Part shown: positions 7,809 to 16,956 of the stretch, piece after piece
Position numbering within the stretch: position 1 is the stretch's first letter
How the letters are laid out: the number at the start of each line of letters is the position of its first letter
Assembly (NCBI GenBank): GCA_918797485.1
Contig: CAKKNE010000001.1
Coordinates: 186,001-250,000, forward strand
Source of the DNA: Pelagomonas calceolata
Taxonomy: Eukaryota; Sar; Pelagophyceae; Pelagomonadales; Pelagomonadaceae
Length of the DNA: 64,000 nt
Direction of reading: 5' to 3'
Translations under genes and position numbers: made by a program
Notes under the pieces: generated by a model
Seen by the model: only the letters and a program-made list of their open reading frames with translations
Databases searched by the model: none
What the model was told of the DNA's origin: nothing

Positions 7809-10184
7809 TTACACTAGTCTTCCCCTATATTCCACGCGTTTACGTTTGTTGTTCATCAGCCGGTGTTCCTGATCCAAATAAGCGCTGCGCAGCGCCGCGC
7901 GCTGCTTCTTCGCCGCGCGATAGGCGTCGAGGTCGTCGAACTCGCGGCCGGGGAACATCTCGGAGTTGCTCCACTTGCCGTTTTTATTCTGCGTGGCTCC
8001 CTCGACACTCCTTCCAACATGCCTGCCGGTCTCCCGCTTTCTCCGACGCTCCGCCCGCCTTTTATGACTGGGGTCCCGCTCGTCCGGGGCGTCGACAATC
8101 ACCTTCGGCACCGGCGCGCGTCCGGATCGGCGTGACGGTTGAGGCGGCGGCGGCGGCGGCGACGGGCGGCCTCCTGGTCTCGCCCAGGGGGCACGCAAGC
8201 CGCAAGCCGCAACGGCCTTCTCCAATAGAGGCCCGGACAAGTCAAAGGCCGGCGTCGACGCGTCCCGGCCCCTCGAGCCCGGCCCCTTGCGGCGAGACGG
8301 TTGCTGTTGTATGGCCTCGGGACCCACTTCCCGGCCACGAAGTGCTCGGCGTCTCCGTAAGGAAGCGTTCCAGTGGTTCTTCACGGCGTTGTCCGTGCGG
8401 CCCGGCAGCATCCGCGCGATCTCGGCCCAGCGGTTGCCCCGTTTATGGTGCTCGACCAGGATCGTCCTCACTTCGTCGACGGTAAAGGGCGCCTTCGACA
8501 CCGCCGGGTCGAGCTGGTTTAGCCACCGCTCCCGGCACTGCTTTCCGGTCCTACCGGGCATGGCCGCGGCGATAGTCGCCCACCCTCTTGGGCCCCGGGC
8601 TTGCACTAACCGCGTGAGTTCCGCGTCCTCGCTCGCCGACCACCACGGGAGGAGCTCCCGTGTCGGCTGCTGGTCCTCGTCCGTGGTGAAATCTCGCAAG
8701 CCCCGCTCGCACCGCAGAACTGATCCCGGCGCGTCGGCTTTGACTTTCGGCACCGGCGCGCGTCCAGATCGGCGCAGTGGAGCCACCGCCGGCGCCGCCG
8801 GTAGCGCGGCCAGCACCGAGGCGAGCGGCGCTTCCCCGGGAAAATTGAGCGTCCTCTCAGAAAGCTCGTACCTCGCCACTGCTGCGTCGAAGGCCCGCGC
8901 GGCGTCCTCCTCGACGTCAAAGTAGCCCAGGGGTATATAAGACCCTCGCACTCTGATCTCCGCACGCCACTTGCCGAAAGTCCTGCTGAAGTGCACGCCC
9001 GTAAATCGACTGGTCTTGGCGGGGGGCAGCGCCAAGGCTTGGGCGCCTTTGTACTCGGCGTCGGTGCGGTAGGTGCCGCCGGCACGCGCGAGGGCAAGGG
9101 CGCCCTCGAGATACTTCCGCAACGTCGGCAGCGTGTTCGCGTGACCCTGGACCACGTAGTTCTTGCCGACGACGTCGTAGTAGCATGGGAAGTCCGGCGG
9201 GACTGTGATGGAGAATTGTGCTCCATTCCTTTGTTCGGCGCCGCAGCGGAAGCCGCGACTCGTCAGCGGCTTGCGGAGGCCCCTCATGTTCGTGCGGTCC
9301 TTGGCGGCCTCGAGCAGGTCCGTGCAGACTGCGACCACGGCCGAGGCCGTCACGGGCGGCGGCGGCGTCGGCTTCGGCACCGGCTTGGGCGTAAGGCAGG
9401 CGTCGCCAAGTCTCCTGCGGCAGGCGGCACATGCACCACACCGCCGATGGCGTAGGCCGCAGCCGCAGCTCGCCGGGCACGGATAGGTGAGGGGCACAGC
9501 AGCTCCCCTCACTGCTACGGTGCGTAGTCTCAGCGGTGCTTCTCGAGGCACGATGGCGCGCGGCTCCGGCGCCGGCGGTGGGCCGGATGAACGCGTGCCC
9601 GCTCGGCGTGTCGACGGTGGCGGCGCCGCCGGTGGCGCGCGCAGATCGCCGCTGCCGCGCGCGGAGAAGCTCACGGCACTACTCTCGATGCCGAACGCGG
9701 CGTCATCATCCTCGTCGCAATTCTGGAGAAGGACGTGGCGCGGCACCGGCGCCGGTGGCGCTGCCCGCGACGTCACCACCGCCGCGCGGCGAGCATGGCG
9801 CGCCGTCGGCGCGTCGACGTCGACCGTGAGCGGCGCGGCCCGGACTCTAGAGGCGGGAATTTCGTTCGAGGAATCCTCGTCGTCCCACGCGATCTCGTAG
9901 GCGCTGCCACCGTCCTTGACCGCGTAGACCTCGCCGGGGTACCACTTATGGCCCCACAACGCCAGAACGGCGTCGCCGACGCCAAACGCGGCGACGGGCG
10001 TCGGGGCGGCGACTCGTGACTCCTGGCGGCAGCTGGGGCACGCGATCACCGCCCCCCGCCGAGTAGGTGCCGATCCGGTCGCCTCGGAAAGCTGCCCCAG
10101 GCAATCAGCGTGACAGCGGTGCCCGCAAGGCAGCGCGGGCGACGATTCGTCGAGGTCATCGAGGCATATTGGGCACTTGTCCAT
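7809..10184 (-). CDS. RING-Agenet-CXXC-AP2-MYB fusion regulator
   Basis: 791 residues from the ATG at 10184. Domains in order: RING finger 3-52 ([25 protein letters not shown]); an Agenet/Tudor-like SH3 fold about 70-112 ([19 protein letters not shown]); a short CXXC-type zinc motif about 238-262 ([19 protein letters not shown]); an unassigned 90-residue block; an AP2 domain about 391-455 ([19 protein letters not shown], ending LNFPG); and R2R3 MYB repeats about 513-615 with both [20 protein letters not shown] and the second helix. [11 protein letters not shown] occurs twice, flanking the MYB block. Probably a nuclear DNA-binding regulator with ubiquitin-ligase potential. It is unbroken over 2.4 kb, so artefactual fusion is unlikely. 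Confidence 0.88.
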   Translation of the reverse strand: MDKCPICLDDLDESSPALPCGHRCHADCLGQLSEATGSAPTRRGAVIACPSCRQESRVAAPTPVAAFGVGDAVLALWGHKWYPGEVYAVKDGGSAYEIAWDDEDSSNEIPASRVRAAPLTVDVDAPTARHARRAAVVTSRAAPPAPVPRHVLLQNCDEDDDAAFGIESSAVSFSARGSGDLRAPPAAPPPSTRRAGTRSSGPPPAPEPRAIVPREAPLRLRTVAVRGAAVPLTYPCPASCGCGLRHRRCGACAACRRRLGDACLTPKPVPKPTPPPPVTASAVVAVCTDLLEAAKDRTNMRGLRKPLTSRGFRCGAEQRNGAQFSITVPPDFPCYYDVVGKNYVVQGHANTLPTLRKYLEGALALARAGGTYRTDAEYKGAQALALPPAKTSRFTGVHFSRTFGKWRAEIRVRGSYIPLGYFDVEEDAARAFDAAVARYELSERTLNFPGEAPLASVLAALPAAPAVAPLRRSGRAPVPKVKADAPGSVLRCERGLRDFTTDEDQQPTRELLPWWSASEDAELTRLVQARGPRGWATIAAAMPGRTGKQCRERWLNQLDPAVSKAPFTVDEVRTILVEHHKRGNRWAEIARMLPGRTDNAVKNHWNASLRRRRALRGREVGPEAIQQQPSRRKGPGSRGRDASTPAFDLSGPLLEKAVAACGLRAPWARPGGRPSPPPPPPQPSRRSGRAPVPKVIVDAPDERDPSHKRRAERRRKRETGRHVGRSVEGATQNKNGKWSNSEMFPGREFDDLDAYRAAKKQRAALRSAYLDQEHRLMNNKRKRVEYRGRLV

Positions 10185-10395
10185 CGGTAGGCCGCAGAGC
10201 AAAAGCTGAGAGAGCTAGCGTTTCGACACACTAGGATTTCGAGCCACACACAAGATCACGCGAAATCTGGAGCGCGCTGCCCGCAGCCGGACGGCAAATC
10301 CATCGCAGGACGCTCTCTGACCCATTCCCACGGCGACAGCGGCGTGAGACGACGCACAGAGCAGCCCGAGTGATTTGGGCAGCCACCACGATAAA

Positions 10396-10902
10396 ATGCG
10401 CGGCGGCTCGGGCCTCGCACTAGCCTACGTGCTCGGCCTGTTCGCGCTCGCCGCGACGCGCCGCAGGGAAGGGCTGCAGCGCGTCCTTGTGAGGGCCAAA
10501 TTGCTGCTGCCGCCGGCGGATGCCGATTGGGGCCCGTGCGCGCGGCACGTGCCCTTCGCCGAGGGCGTCTCGCTGGCCAATGGCGACGCGCTGCGGGGCT
10601 GCGCCGGCGAGTGCGCCGTTGGGACTTGCGAGCCGTCGCTGTTGCGGCTGACGGCGCAGGGCGCTTTAGTTTTGCATCGCGGCGCGGACGCGACGGCGCC
10701 CGTCGCCTGGAAGCTCGCGACGGAGCCGTGGTGGCGGCGCTTCGGGCCGCCCAAGCCCTACCGCGCCACTATCAATGGTGGAGCCGTCGAGCTGTATAGC
10801 CAAGGCGCGTTGCGAAAGACGGCGCCGCTCGCGCAGCTTCATGCACTATCGGAGGCGATCGGCTACGACGCCCCACCACAATCAGCAGTAACCGAAATCT
10901 AA
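10396..10902 (+). CDS. Small signal-anchored protein of unknown function
   Basis: 168 residues from the ATG at 10396. Residues 5-20 (GSGLALAYVLGLFALAAT) form a hydrophobic segment followed by RRREGLQR, which suits a signal anchor. The rest is compact with four cysteines (CARH, CAGEC, GTCEP) and Trp/Arg-rich strands (WWRRFG). I do not recognise the family. The stop codon lies 30 bases from that of the converging ribosomal protein gene. Confidence 0.6.
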   Translation: MRGGSGLALAYVLGLFALAATRRREGLQRVLVRAKLLLPPADADWGPCARHVPFAEGVSLANGDALRGCAGECAVGTCEPSLLRLTAQGALVLHRGADATAPVAWKLATEPWWRRFGPPKPYRATINGGAVELYSQGALRKTAPLAQLHALSEAIGYDAPPQSAVTEI

Positions 10903-10932
10903 ATAACACACCTAGTTTTTTACGACCAAGAA

Positions 10933-11259
10933 CTAGATCTGCGACGGGTAGAGCATCACGCGCACCGGCCCGCCGATCGCCTGCGGCGGCAGGTTCCGCC
11001 GGAACTTCGCGCGCACCGTGCCCGAGCTGCCGTGCGGCCGCGTCACGCGCCCCCAGATCACGCGGAACTTCGAGCCCTTCTTCAGCGTGTGCGCCTTGTA
11101 GACGTACGCGATGCGCTTGCCCAAATAAAATTTCGCGGCGTCCTTGTCCTTGACGTGCTCCATCTTGATGAGGGACGTCGACGCGTACTGGTTCCGCAAC
11201 CCCCGTTTGTAGCCCATGACGACGCCCTTGACGTATAACCTTACTTTGCCCTCCGACAT
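10933..11259 (-). CDS. Ribosomal protein eL33 (RPL35A)
   Basis: 108 residues, the normal size of eL33 in the cytosolic large subunit. Diagnostic segments are [17 protein letters not shown] at the start, [15 protein letters not shown] in the middle, and [20 protein letters not shown] then [12 protein letters not shown] at the end. The protein sits near the P/E sites of the 60S subunit. It is encoded without introns. Confidence 0.96.
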   Translation of the reverse strand: MSEGKVRLYVKGVVMGYKRGLRNQYASTSLIKMEHVKDKDAAKFYLGKRIAYVYKAHTLKKGSKFRVIWGRVTRPHGSSGTVRAKFRRNLPPQAIGGPVRVMLYPSQI

Positions 11260-12034
11260 TTTCGTTTCGTCGGCTCTCTGCGTCTGTCTGTCTGTCTGTC
11301 TATCTGTAGGGACCTGCGTGGATGACGACGGTGAGCGTTTCCGCTACGGCGTGCTTTCTCTCACAGCCTCTCAGCTGCTGTCGACGGCGTGCCCGTGCTC
11401 CGTCGCTCGCGCTCGTGGCGGTGCGGCGGGGGGCAACAGTGAGACTCGCTGCCGAGTCCCTCGTGCTCCGCGTGGCTACGCAGCTGTCAGAGACTGGAGA
11501 TTGACTCCCCAGCTCTGGGCTCCTCGCGCGCCGCGCAGGCACGCGCTTGCCCTCAAAGCTAAGCTTCAGCGACTCGCCAGAGCCGAGCGCCGCGCGGCAG
11601 CCAGCGGTCCCAGAGCGTCCCAGGCGACTCGTAGACAGCCCGTCTCTCGTTTCAGGTCTACACAGGCGCGTACAGTGAGTCAAATGAGCAAAATCGCGAG
11701 TTGGGCGAGCTTTGCTTGCGTAAAGACACTAGCGAATTTTGAGTCGTCCCGAGCCCCTCAACCCCTCAACCCCACGGCCCGAAGCCACACGCCGTCAAAA
11801 GACGCCGGCGGACGCGGCCGTCGAGCGCACTTGGAACTGCAGCGGCTGATCAGCTGATGTCAAAGATGTCCGTGCGGCACGCCACCGCCGCGCCCTGGCG
11901 GGAAGCCATGGTACTTAGAGCAGTGCGGTGATCCATCGTTAAAGCGGAGGGCAGCGCTCAACAGCCCAGGCCGCCGTCAACCAGAGTGAGGCCCAGGCGC
12001 TGCGTGAGGGCAGCGCCGCCGCCGCGTCGGCGCC
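11260..12034. other. Intergenic region with TCTG microsatellite
   Basis: Promoter side of both eL33 (minus) and the WW protein (plus). A (TCTG)n tract lies at about 11283-11307 directly beside the eL33 start. A degenerate copy of the recurrent palindrome is at 11713-11733. No coding signal is seen. Confidence 0.5.
11713..11733 (-). promoter_or_regulatory. Recurrent promoter palindrome, degenerate copy
   Basis: On the minus strand it reads GCTAGTGTCTTTACG then CAAGC, matching the first half of the consensus well and the second half poorly. It is about 300 bp upstream of the WW-protein ATG. Confidence 0.35.
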
Positions 12035-13117
12035 ATGGGCAACGGCGCCTCGCTCGACCTCGACCCGAACATTAGTGAGGAGAAGCTCCAGAAGATTGCG
12101 CGAGTGTGGGAGCTGTTCTTCGAGAACGCGCAAAAACGCGTCGCCGCGCGGGAAGCCTGGTTAGCAGACCCCGTTGGTTTTAACACGCACTATAACAAAG
12201 TCGTGACGTCGCCCAAGAATGCCAACAGGAGGCAGGCGCCTCCCTACAGTCCGGGGCCCCGGAAGGAGTGGCGCTCCAAAGTCTTGGACGACGACGTTCC
12301 TTCAGCTAGAAGCCCTTCTGTGAGACGAGAGAAGACGCCCTCGCCTCCAAAGACGCCCGTCCAACAGTATACGGTCGAATGGGACCCGAAACAAAATGCC
12401 GTGTTCTACGAGCCGCATAGCTACAAGGGTCCCGCGCGCTGGAAGCTACCGGCCAATGCGGAGATTGTCGGAGATCGCACAGCGGGCTGGACGCGGTGCT
12501 GGGACGATTCTAATAAAGCACATTTCTACCGCCCGCCCAACGGTGGCACGGCCTGCTGGAACGCGCCTTCTGCTCTTAAAAAAGCATTGGATGAAGCGGA
12601 ATTTACCGAGCATTTTGACCCTGAAAGTGGGAGGACCTATGTCTTGTCACGAATCACGGGCAAGACGGAGTGGGTTACCAGCAGTTTGTTTGATGCCCAG
12701 CCGCGGTGGTGTCGCGTCGTCAACGAGAGAGGTAAAAGGTGGTTCGAAGACGAGACTACTGGACATATCTCGCGAGAACCCCCTCCAGGTGTATACGAGT
12801 CGGACTGGGTGCGCGTCGCGGCCAAGCCGCCTTATTACTTGCATGAGCCGACTTCCTTTGTCTGCTGGAACCGGCCGTGGATTCGAGCACGGAAGCGCTT
12901 CGTGCGAGTGGGAAGTTGTCGGTCCGCCGGTAGTACGGAGTCGACGTCGGACGACTACTTCTACAAAGATTTAGCGACAGGACAAACCCAGTGGGACGCG
13001 CCCGAGGACGTCTTGTGCCGGGGCTGGGTCGAGTGCTGCACGGACGATCCCGTCGACCCGCCGTTCTACTACGAGCGGAAGAGTGGGCGGAGCGTGTGGG
13101 TGCCGCCGTGGGCGTAA
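12035..13117 (+). CDS. Multi-WW-domain protein, possibly N-myristoylated
   Basis: 360 residues. It starts MGNGASLDL, a good N-myristoylation context. After a helical N-terminal part come about seven WW-like modules from residue 112 to the end. These include WDPKQNAVFYEP..W, WTRCWDDSNKAHFYRP..CW, EHFDPESGRTYVLSRITGKTEW, YFYKDLATGQTQWDAP and FYYERKSGRSVWVPPW. Some lack the second Trp or Pro and may not bind ligand. WW domains bind proline-rich peptides, so an adaptor role is inferred. The gene ends 42 bases from the converging kinase gene. Confidence 0.75.
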   Translation: MGNGASLDLDPNISEEKLQKIARVWELFFENAQKRVAAREAWLADPVGFNTHYNKVVTSPKNANRRQAPPYSPGPRKEWRSKVLDDDVPSARSPSVRREKTPSPPKTPVQQYTVEWDPKQNAVFYEPHSYKGPARWKLPANAEIVGDRTAGWTRCWDDSNKAHFYRPPNGGTACWNAPSALKKALDEAEFTEHFDPESGRTYVLSRITGKTEWVTSSLFDAQPRWCRVVNERGKRWFEDETTGHISREPPPGVYESDWVRVAAKPPYYLHEPTSFVCWNRPWIRARKRFVRVGSCRSAGSTESTSDDYFYKDLATGQTQWDAPEDVLCRGWVECCTDDPVDPPFYYERKSGRSVWVPPWA

Positions 13118-13159
13118 GGAGGAGTTTTGTAGTCGTCGCGTCGATGGCGTTATTCTTAG

Positions 13160-14926
13160 TCAAAAGTAGGGCGCGGGCCGCCGCGCCGCGGGCCGCGCCA
13201 CGGGCCGCGACGGCCGCGCGGGCGCCATCGCCGCGGCCGCGGCGGCGGCAAACGGGTCCATCGGCTTCCAGAAGCGCGCCGGCGTCGGCTTGAGCGCGGC
13301 GAGTTGCCTCCGCGTTTTGCTACCCCGCATCACGGATTGGATTTTCGCCGCCGCGCCCCCCGGGAGGACGTCTCCGGGCCGGGTCGGCCGGCGCCGCAGG
13401 CCCGCCGGCCGCTGCGGCCGGACGCGCACGTGCGGATAGCTCGCGCGGACCGCGGCCTCGCGCGCGGCGAGCGCGCGCGCCGCGGCGTTGCTGTTAACAG
13501 GCCGCTGCGGCCTTTGGGGAGACTTCTGCGGCGAGGCGCTCCCGTCGTCGTTCACGTCGCGCAGCGCCCCGCGGATCACCTTCGCGGCGGGGCCCCGCGG
13601 CTTGATCGGCGGCGAGCCCGCCGGCGCGGGCGGCGCCGCCGGCGCGAGGCGCGCCGGGAACGCGGGGGCCAGGGCGCGCGCCGCCGCTGCAGCACTTACA
13701 ACGGGCTTCGCGCGGCGGCCGCGCCGGCTCCGGCATCTTTTTTCATGACGCTCCAGCGACGAGTCGCGCAGGTGCTCGTCGCGCGGCGCCGCCCTTCTGG
13801 CAATCTCGGCCCGGCGCGCGTCCAGCGCCGCCGACTTCTTTTCAAGCATTTTGCGCCGCTCGGCCCACGTCGGCGACGGCGCGTCCTCCGCGGCGGGCGC
13901 GGCGGGCGCTTGCGGCGCGGCGGCCGCTTTGCTCTGCTCGATCTTCCGGCCGAAGTCCAATAAAGCTTTTTTCCGCGGGTCCGGAAATTGTTTTTTCTCC
14001 TCCCACGCGATCGGCGACCGCGGCTCGTCGTACTGCGCTTCTGGCAATACTTTGCCGATCAATTGCCGGTTATTCGGTACCTTGATAGTTTTCAACAGTG
14101 AGACATCGGTCGCGACCGAATCCTGTGGAGAGACAGTTGACCCAAGCACTTGAGCTAACTTTTGGGCGGACGGTCGTCGTTGTGGACTTACACATAAAGA
14201 AACACCAACAACATCGTCGCGCAGCTCCTTGGAATAGGTACGAGGTAGAGCATCAAATTTTCCAGATTTCACGACCCGACCCAAGCCCGGCAACGACCGA
14301 GCCACGAAGGGCGGCCGCAAGGCACACAACTCATACGCCGTACATCCCAGGGCCCAGACGTCCGCCGACCACGTGTAGGGCCGGTCGTCCCAGACCTCGG
14401 GCGCCATATAATAAGGCGTGCCGATCTTCGTCTTCATGAGACACTGGTTCTTCTTGAGGACTTTCGAGACGTTGAAGTCGCCCAGCCTTACGATGTCGTT
14501 GTCAGCGATGAAGCAGTTCGCCGGCTTCAAATCGCGGTGCACGATGCCATGGCTGTGGAGACATTGTAGACCGCTCGCGATGCCCCGGAGCCAGCTTCGT
14601 ATTTGACCTTCGTCAATCAATCTTCTTCCCCGTTTCGCTCGGTCGATTCGTTGCGACAGGTCACCTCGTTCGCAGAAGTCAATAATAACCACTAGCTCAC
14701 TACTTTCGCAGAACGCCTCCAAGAAGCCACAAACGTTCGCGTGTTTGACCGACGCTAACACGCGCACCTCGTTCAAGGCGTCGGCGACCTCCACATCGGG
14801 CATATTGGACAGTTTGACGCGCTTCATCGCGTAGAGCTGCTTGTCTTCATGGCGCCGTACTTTGTAGACCGTACCGAACGTGCCCTTGCCGAGCTTGTGT
14901 AATATCGCAAAGTCGCGGAGGGGCAT
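13160..14926 (-). CDS. NEK (NIMA-related) Ser/Thr protein kinase
   Basis: 588 residues. The kinase domain spans 6-265: glycine loop GKGTFGTVYKV, lysine in YAMKRVKL, catalytic loop HRDLKPANCF, then LGDFNVSKV in place of DFG, the GTPYYMAPEVW activation segment, and SADVWALGCTAYELC. The D-x-N-V-S-K variant is known in algal and protist NEKs and keeps the metal-binding Asp. The tail is Ala/Pro/Arg-rich with an IQ-like motif (AAKIQSVMRGSKTRRQL) near residue 530, suggesting calmodulin or centrin binding. NEKs act in cell cycle and cilia; the exact subgroup is not resolved. Confidence 0.9.
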   Translation of the reverse strand: MPLRDFAILHKLGKGTFGTVYKVRRHEDKQLYAMKRVKLSNMPDVEVADALNEVRVLASVKHANVCGFLEAFCESSELVVIIDFCERGDLSQRIDRAKRGRRLIDEGQIRSWLRGIASGLQCLHSHGIVHRDLKPANCFIADNDIVRLGDFNVSKVLKKNQCLMKTKIGTPYYMAPEVWDDRPYTWSADVWALGCTAYELCALRPPFVARSLPGLGRVVKSGKFDALPRTYSKELRDDVVGVSLCVSPQRRPSAQKLAQVLGSTVSPQDSVATDVSLLKTIKVPNNRQLIGKVLPEAQYDEPRSPIAWEEKKQFPDPRKKALLDFGRKIEQSKAAAAPQAPAAPAAEDAPSPTWAERRKMLEKKSAALDARRAEIARRAAPRDEHLRDSSLERHEKRCRSRRGRRAKPVVSAAAAARALAPAFPARLAPAAPPAPAGSPPIKPRGPAAKVIRGALRDVNDDGSASPQKSPQRPQRPVNSNAAARALAAREAAVRASYPHVRVRPQRPAGLRRRPTRPGDVLPGGAAAKIQSVMRGSKTRRQLAALKPTPARFWKPMDPFAAAAAAAMAPARPSRPVARPAARRPAPYF

Positions 14927-15302
14927 CTTGGTACGCTGCGTCTGCTCGATGGCGTGGAGGTGGTGAGCAGTGCTCGTGGGCCCGGTTGGGACGCAGCCCT
15001 TTCGTGCGATGGAGTAGCGCGGGGGCCGGGGCTGCTGTCGCGCTGCTTTGGTGTGATGAGTGCACTGTGTCGGCCTCGCGCAACGCGTTTTGCGCAGCGC
15101 CGCCCAAACGACCCAGCAAAAGCGAGCCGATAACGAGACCCGCGCGAACGAGACGCGGAATCAGGGGCGTCGGGGCCACAGGCTTACGCCTAGGAGCGGT
15201 CCCGTGGCAATTTGCAGGAATCCTTACCCTCGGGCCGGGCGCGCTCGCGAACCGCCACGGGACTAGCACTCTCGAGTCTTACTACCCGGCACGCCGTCGA
15301 CG
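14927..15302. other. Intergenic region upstream of NEK kinase
   Basis: Between two minus-strand genes. It holds a motif related to the introner family near 14948 (CTCGATGGCGTGG). Frames here give no credible protein. Confidence 0.4.
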
Positions 15303-16400
15303 CTAGGGGTAGCGCCGCCTGGCTCTATGAGGCGTAGCGCGCTTGCAGACGACGGCGCCGGCCCGTTCCACCGTGACGGTGGGCGACCCGGGCGTGTAGT
15401 GGTGCCGCACGCGCTGTGGATGGAAGGTCTCGGCGTGCGGCTTGATGGCGGGCGGCAGCTTCTTGGGGTTCACGTTCGACTTTATGGTCGACACGGAGCC
15501 GTCGGCGAGGTCCATCTGTGCCTCTCTCGCGCTTCGCACGATGTCGTCATCAGTCCCGAAGCACGTCGGGTCCGTGTAGTGCCGCGCCTTCCAGAGGTAC
15601 TTGCCGACATTCTCGACCTCCTGCTTGTCTCGCTTCAGCAGAGCCTGCTTCTCGTCGTAGGCCCGCTGCCTCACGAGATCCTTCTGCACAAATTTAGCAA
15701 GTTCATAGGCCTCCGAATCGCGAGGCACGCCTACGTGTTTGGCCTGGCGTAGCGCATGGTCCACACTGTCCGCATCCCTACTATCGCAGGCGTCCCTCAG
15801 TAGCTCTTCTGCTTCTCGAATGGCCATTTGTCTATCTCTTTCAGCAGCTTTCTGTCTATAAGCTTCTTTGATGCGTGGAGACGCGTCCCGCTGCATCGCT
15901 TCATGTTCCGTGCCCCAGGTTAGGACTGGCGGGTCCCGATGTAAATCACGGCGATCTTGCGTGGCCGAAATCGCCTCCAATTTGAACCTAGGAGGCGCGT
16001 GCCGCCTCCAGAACCTCGACCGCTCCTTGAGCATGGGATCTTCCTTGGGAGGCTTACGAACAGCGTTCAACGTCGCATCGAACTTCTTCGCGTCCTGCCA
16101 CTTGCCCTGCCTTCTTAAATGCCAGGACAAGATCTCGGCCCGTCGCCGCGGCTTCGAGAAGAGCTTCTGCACGGCGCCAGCCTTGACGACCGGTGCTGAC
16201 TCAACTCTGTGGACTTCCGTCGTGTGTTCATCTAATTCACAATCGGCGTAGCGCTCTCTGTACGCTTGTTCGTCGAAGCCGTCGATGGTCTTGACGAGGG
16301 TCTGCTTGAAGGTCTTGTCGAAGGACTCCGGGTACTGGTCGGCCGCGTCCGCTGGTACCAGTATTCCTGTTGAAACCGGGGCGAAGGCGGCGGCGGCCAT
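15303..16400 (-). CDS. Charged coiled-coil-like protein of unknown function
   Basis: 365 residues from the ATG at 16400 (MAAAAFAPVSTG); an upstream in-frame GTG was not used. The protein is rich in Arg, Lys, Asp and Glu with long predicted helices, e.g. KAAERDRQMAIREAEELLRD and RQRAYDEKQALLKRDKQE. It ends in a basic, proline-containing tail. No enzyme motif, signal peptide or membrane segment is seen. This composition is common in algal cytoskeletal or flagellar proteins, but nothing proves that role. Confidence 0.6.
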   Translation of the reverse strand: MAAAAFAPVSTGILVPADAADQYPESFDKTFKQTLVKTIDGFDEQAYRERYADCELDEHTTEVHRVESAPVVKAGAVQKLFSKPRRRAEILSWHLRRQGKWQDAKKFDATLNAVRKPPKEDPMLKERSRFWRRHAPPRFKLEAISATQDRRDLHRDPPVLTWGTEHEAMQRDASPRIKEAYRQKAAERDRQMAIREAEELLRDACDSRDADSVDHALRQAKHVGVPRDSEAYELAKFVQKDLVRQRAYDEKQALLKRDKQEVENVGKYLWKARHYTDPTCFGTDDDIVRSAREAQMDLADGSVSTIKSNVNPKKLPPAIKPHAETFHPQRVRHHYTPGSPTVTVERAGAVVCKRATPHRARRRYP

Positions 16401-16956
16401 GACGACGCGGCGGCGGCGCTCCTGACCAAGCTCTGTCGCTTGCAACGCTGCCCCGGGCGCGCGAACGCAGCCCGTGCGCGACACACGCGGTGGTTTTGGA
16501 GTTCGGGACGCGCCGACGGTGCGTCGACCCGGTCTTGCGCGCGTCTGGGCCTACAACACGTCGCCTCTCACAGTGCGCTGTGCCAGAGGCGCTGCATGCA
16601 GTCAAAATCGCACTAGCCGCGCGCAGGATTGCCTTCTGTGCCTGCGCCACCGACCGGAAGCGCTCTCGCGGCCTCCGACGGCTATTCGCGAAAAACCCGG
16701 CGCCGCATCCAGCTCTCTCCCACGGAGAGGCAAGGCGTATTCACACGCCCGCGCTAGCCGACGCGACAGCAGGAAGCTCGGAATCCCGAGCCGACAGCTG
16801 ACTGCGCAAGGAAACCGTCAGCGAGCGCCCGGTGAGCTCACAGCACGTTATTTTGACACGTGTGGGGTCAGCGCCCGCAGCGACGCGCCGCCAGCGCGTG
16901 AACGGATATCTCAGTCATCAACCGTTATCGTCAGCGCCGCCGAGCCATCCAAAACC
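16401..16956. other. Divergent promoter region
   Basis: Lies between the coiled-coil-like gene and the acyl-CoA synthetase. Frames are open by GC bias but show no protein-like signal. Confidence 0.4.

Noticed and set aside
11283-11307. TCTG microsatellite as a regulatory element of eL33
   Set aside because: Simple slippage repeat; position beside the start codon alone is not evidence of function.
13743-14926. NEK kinase judged inactive because DFG reads DFN
   Set aside because: The metal-binding Asp is kept, and the D-x-N-V-S-K form is known in active protist NEK relatives.
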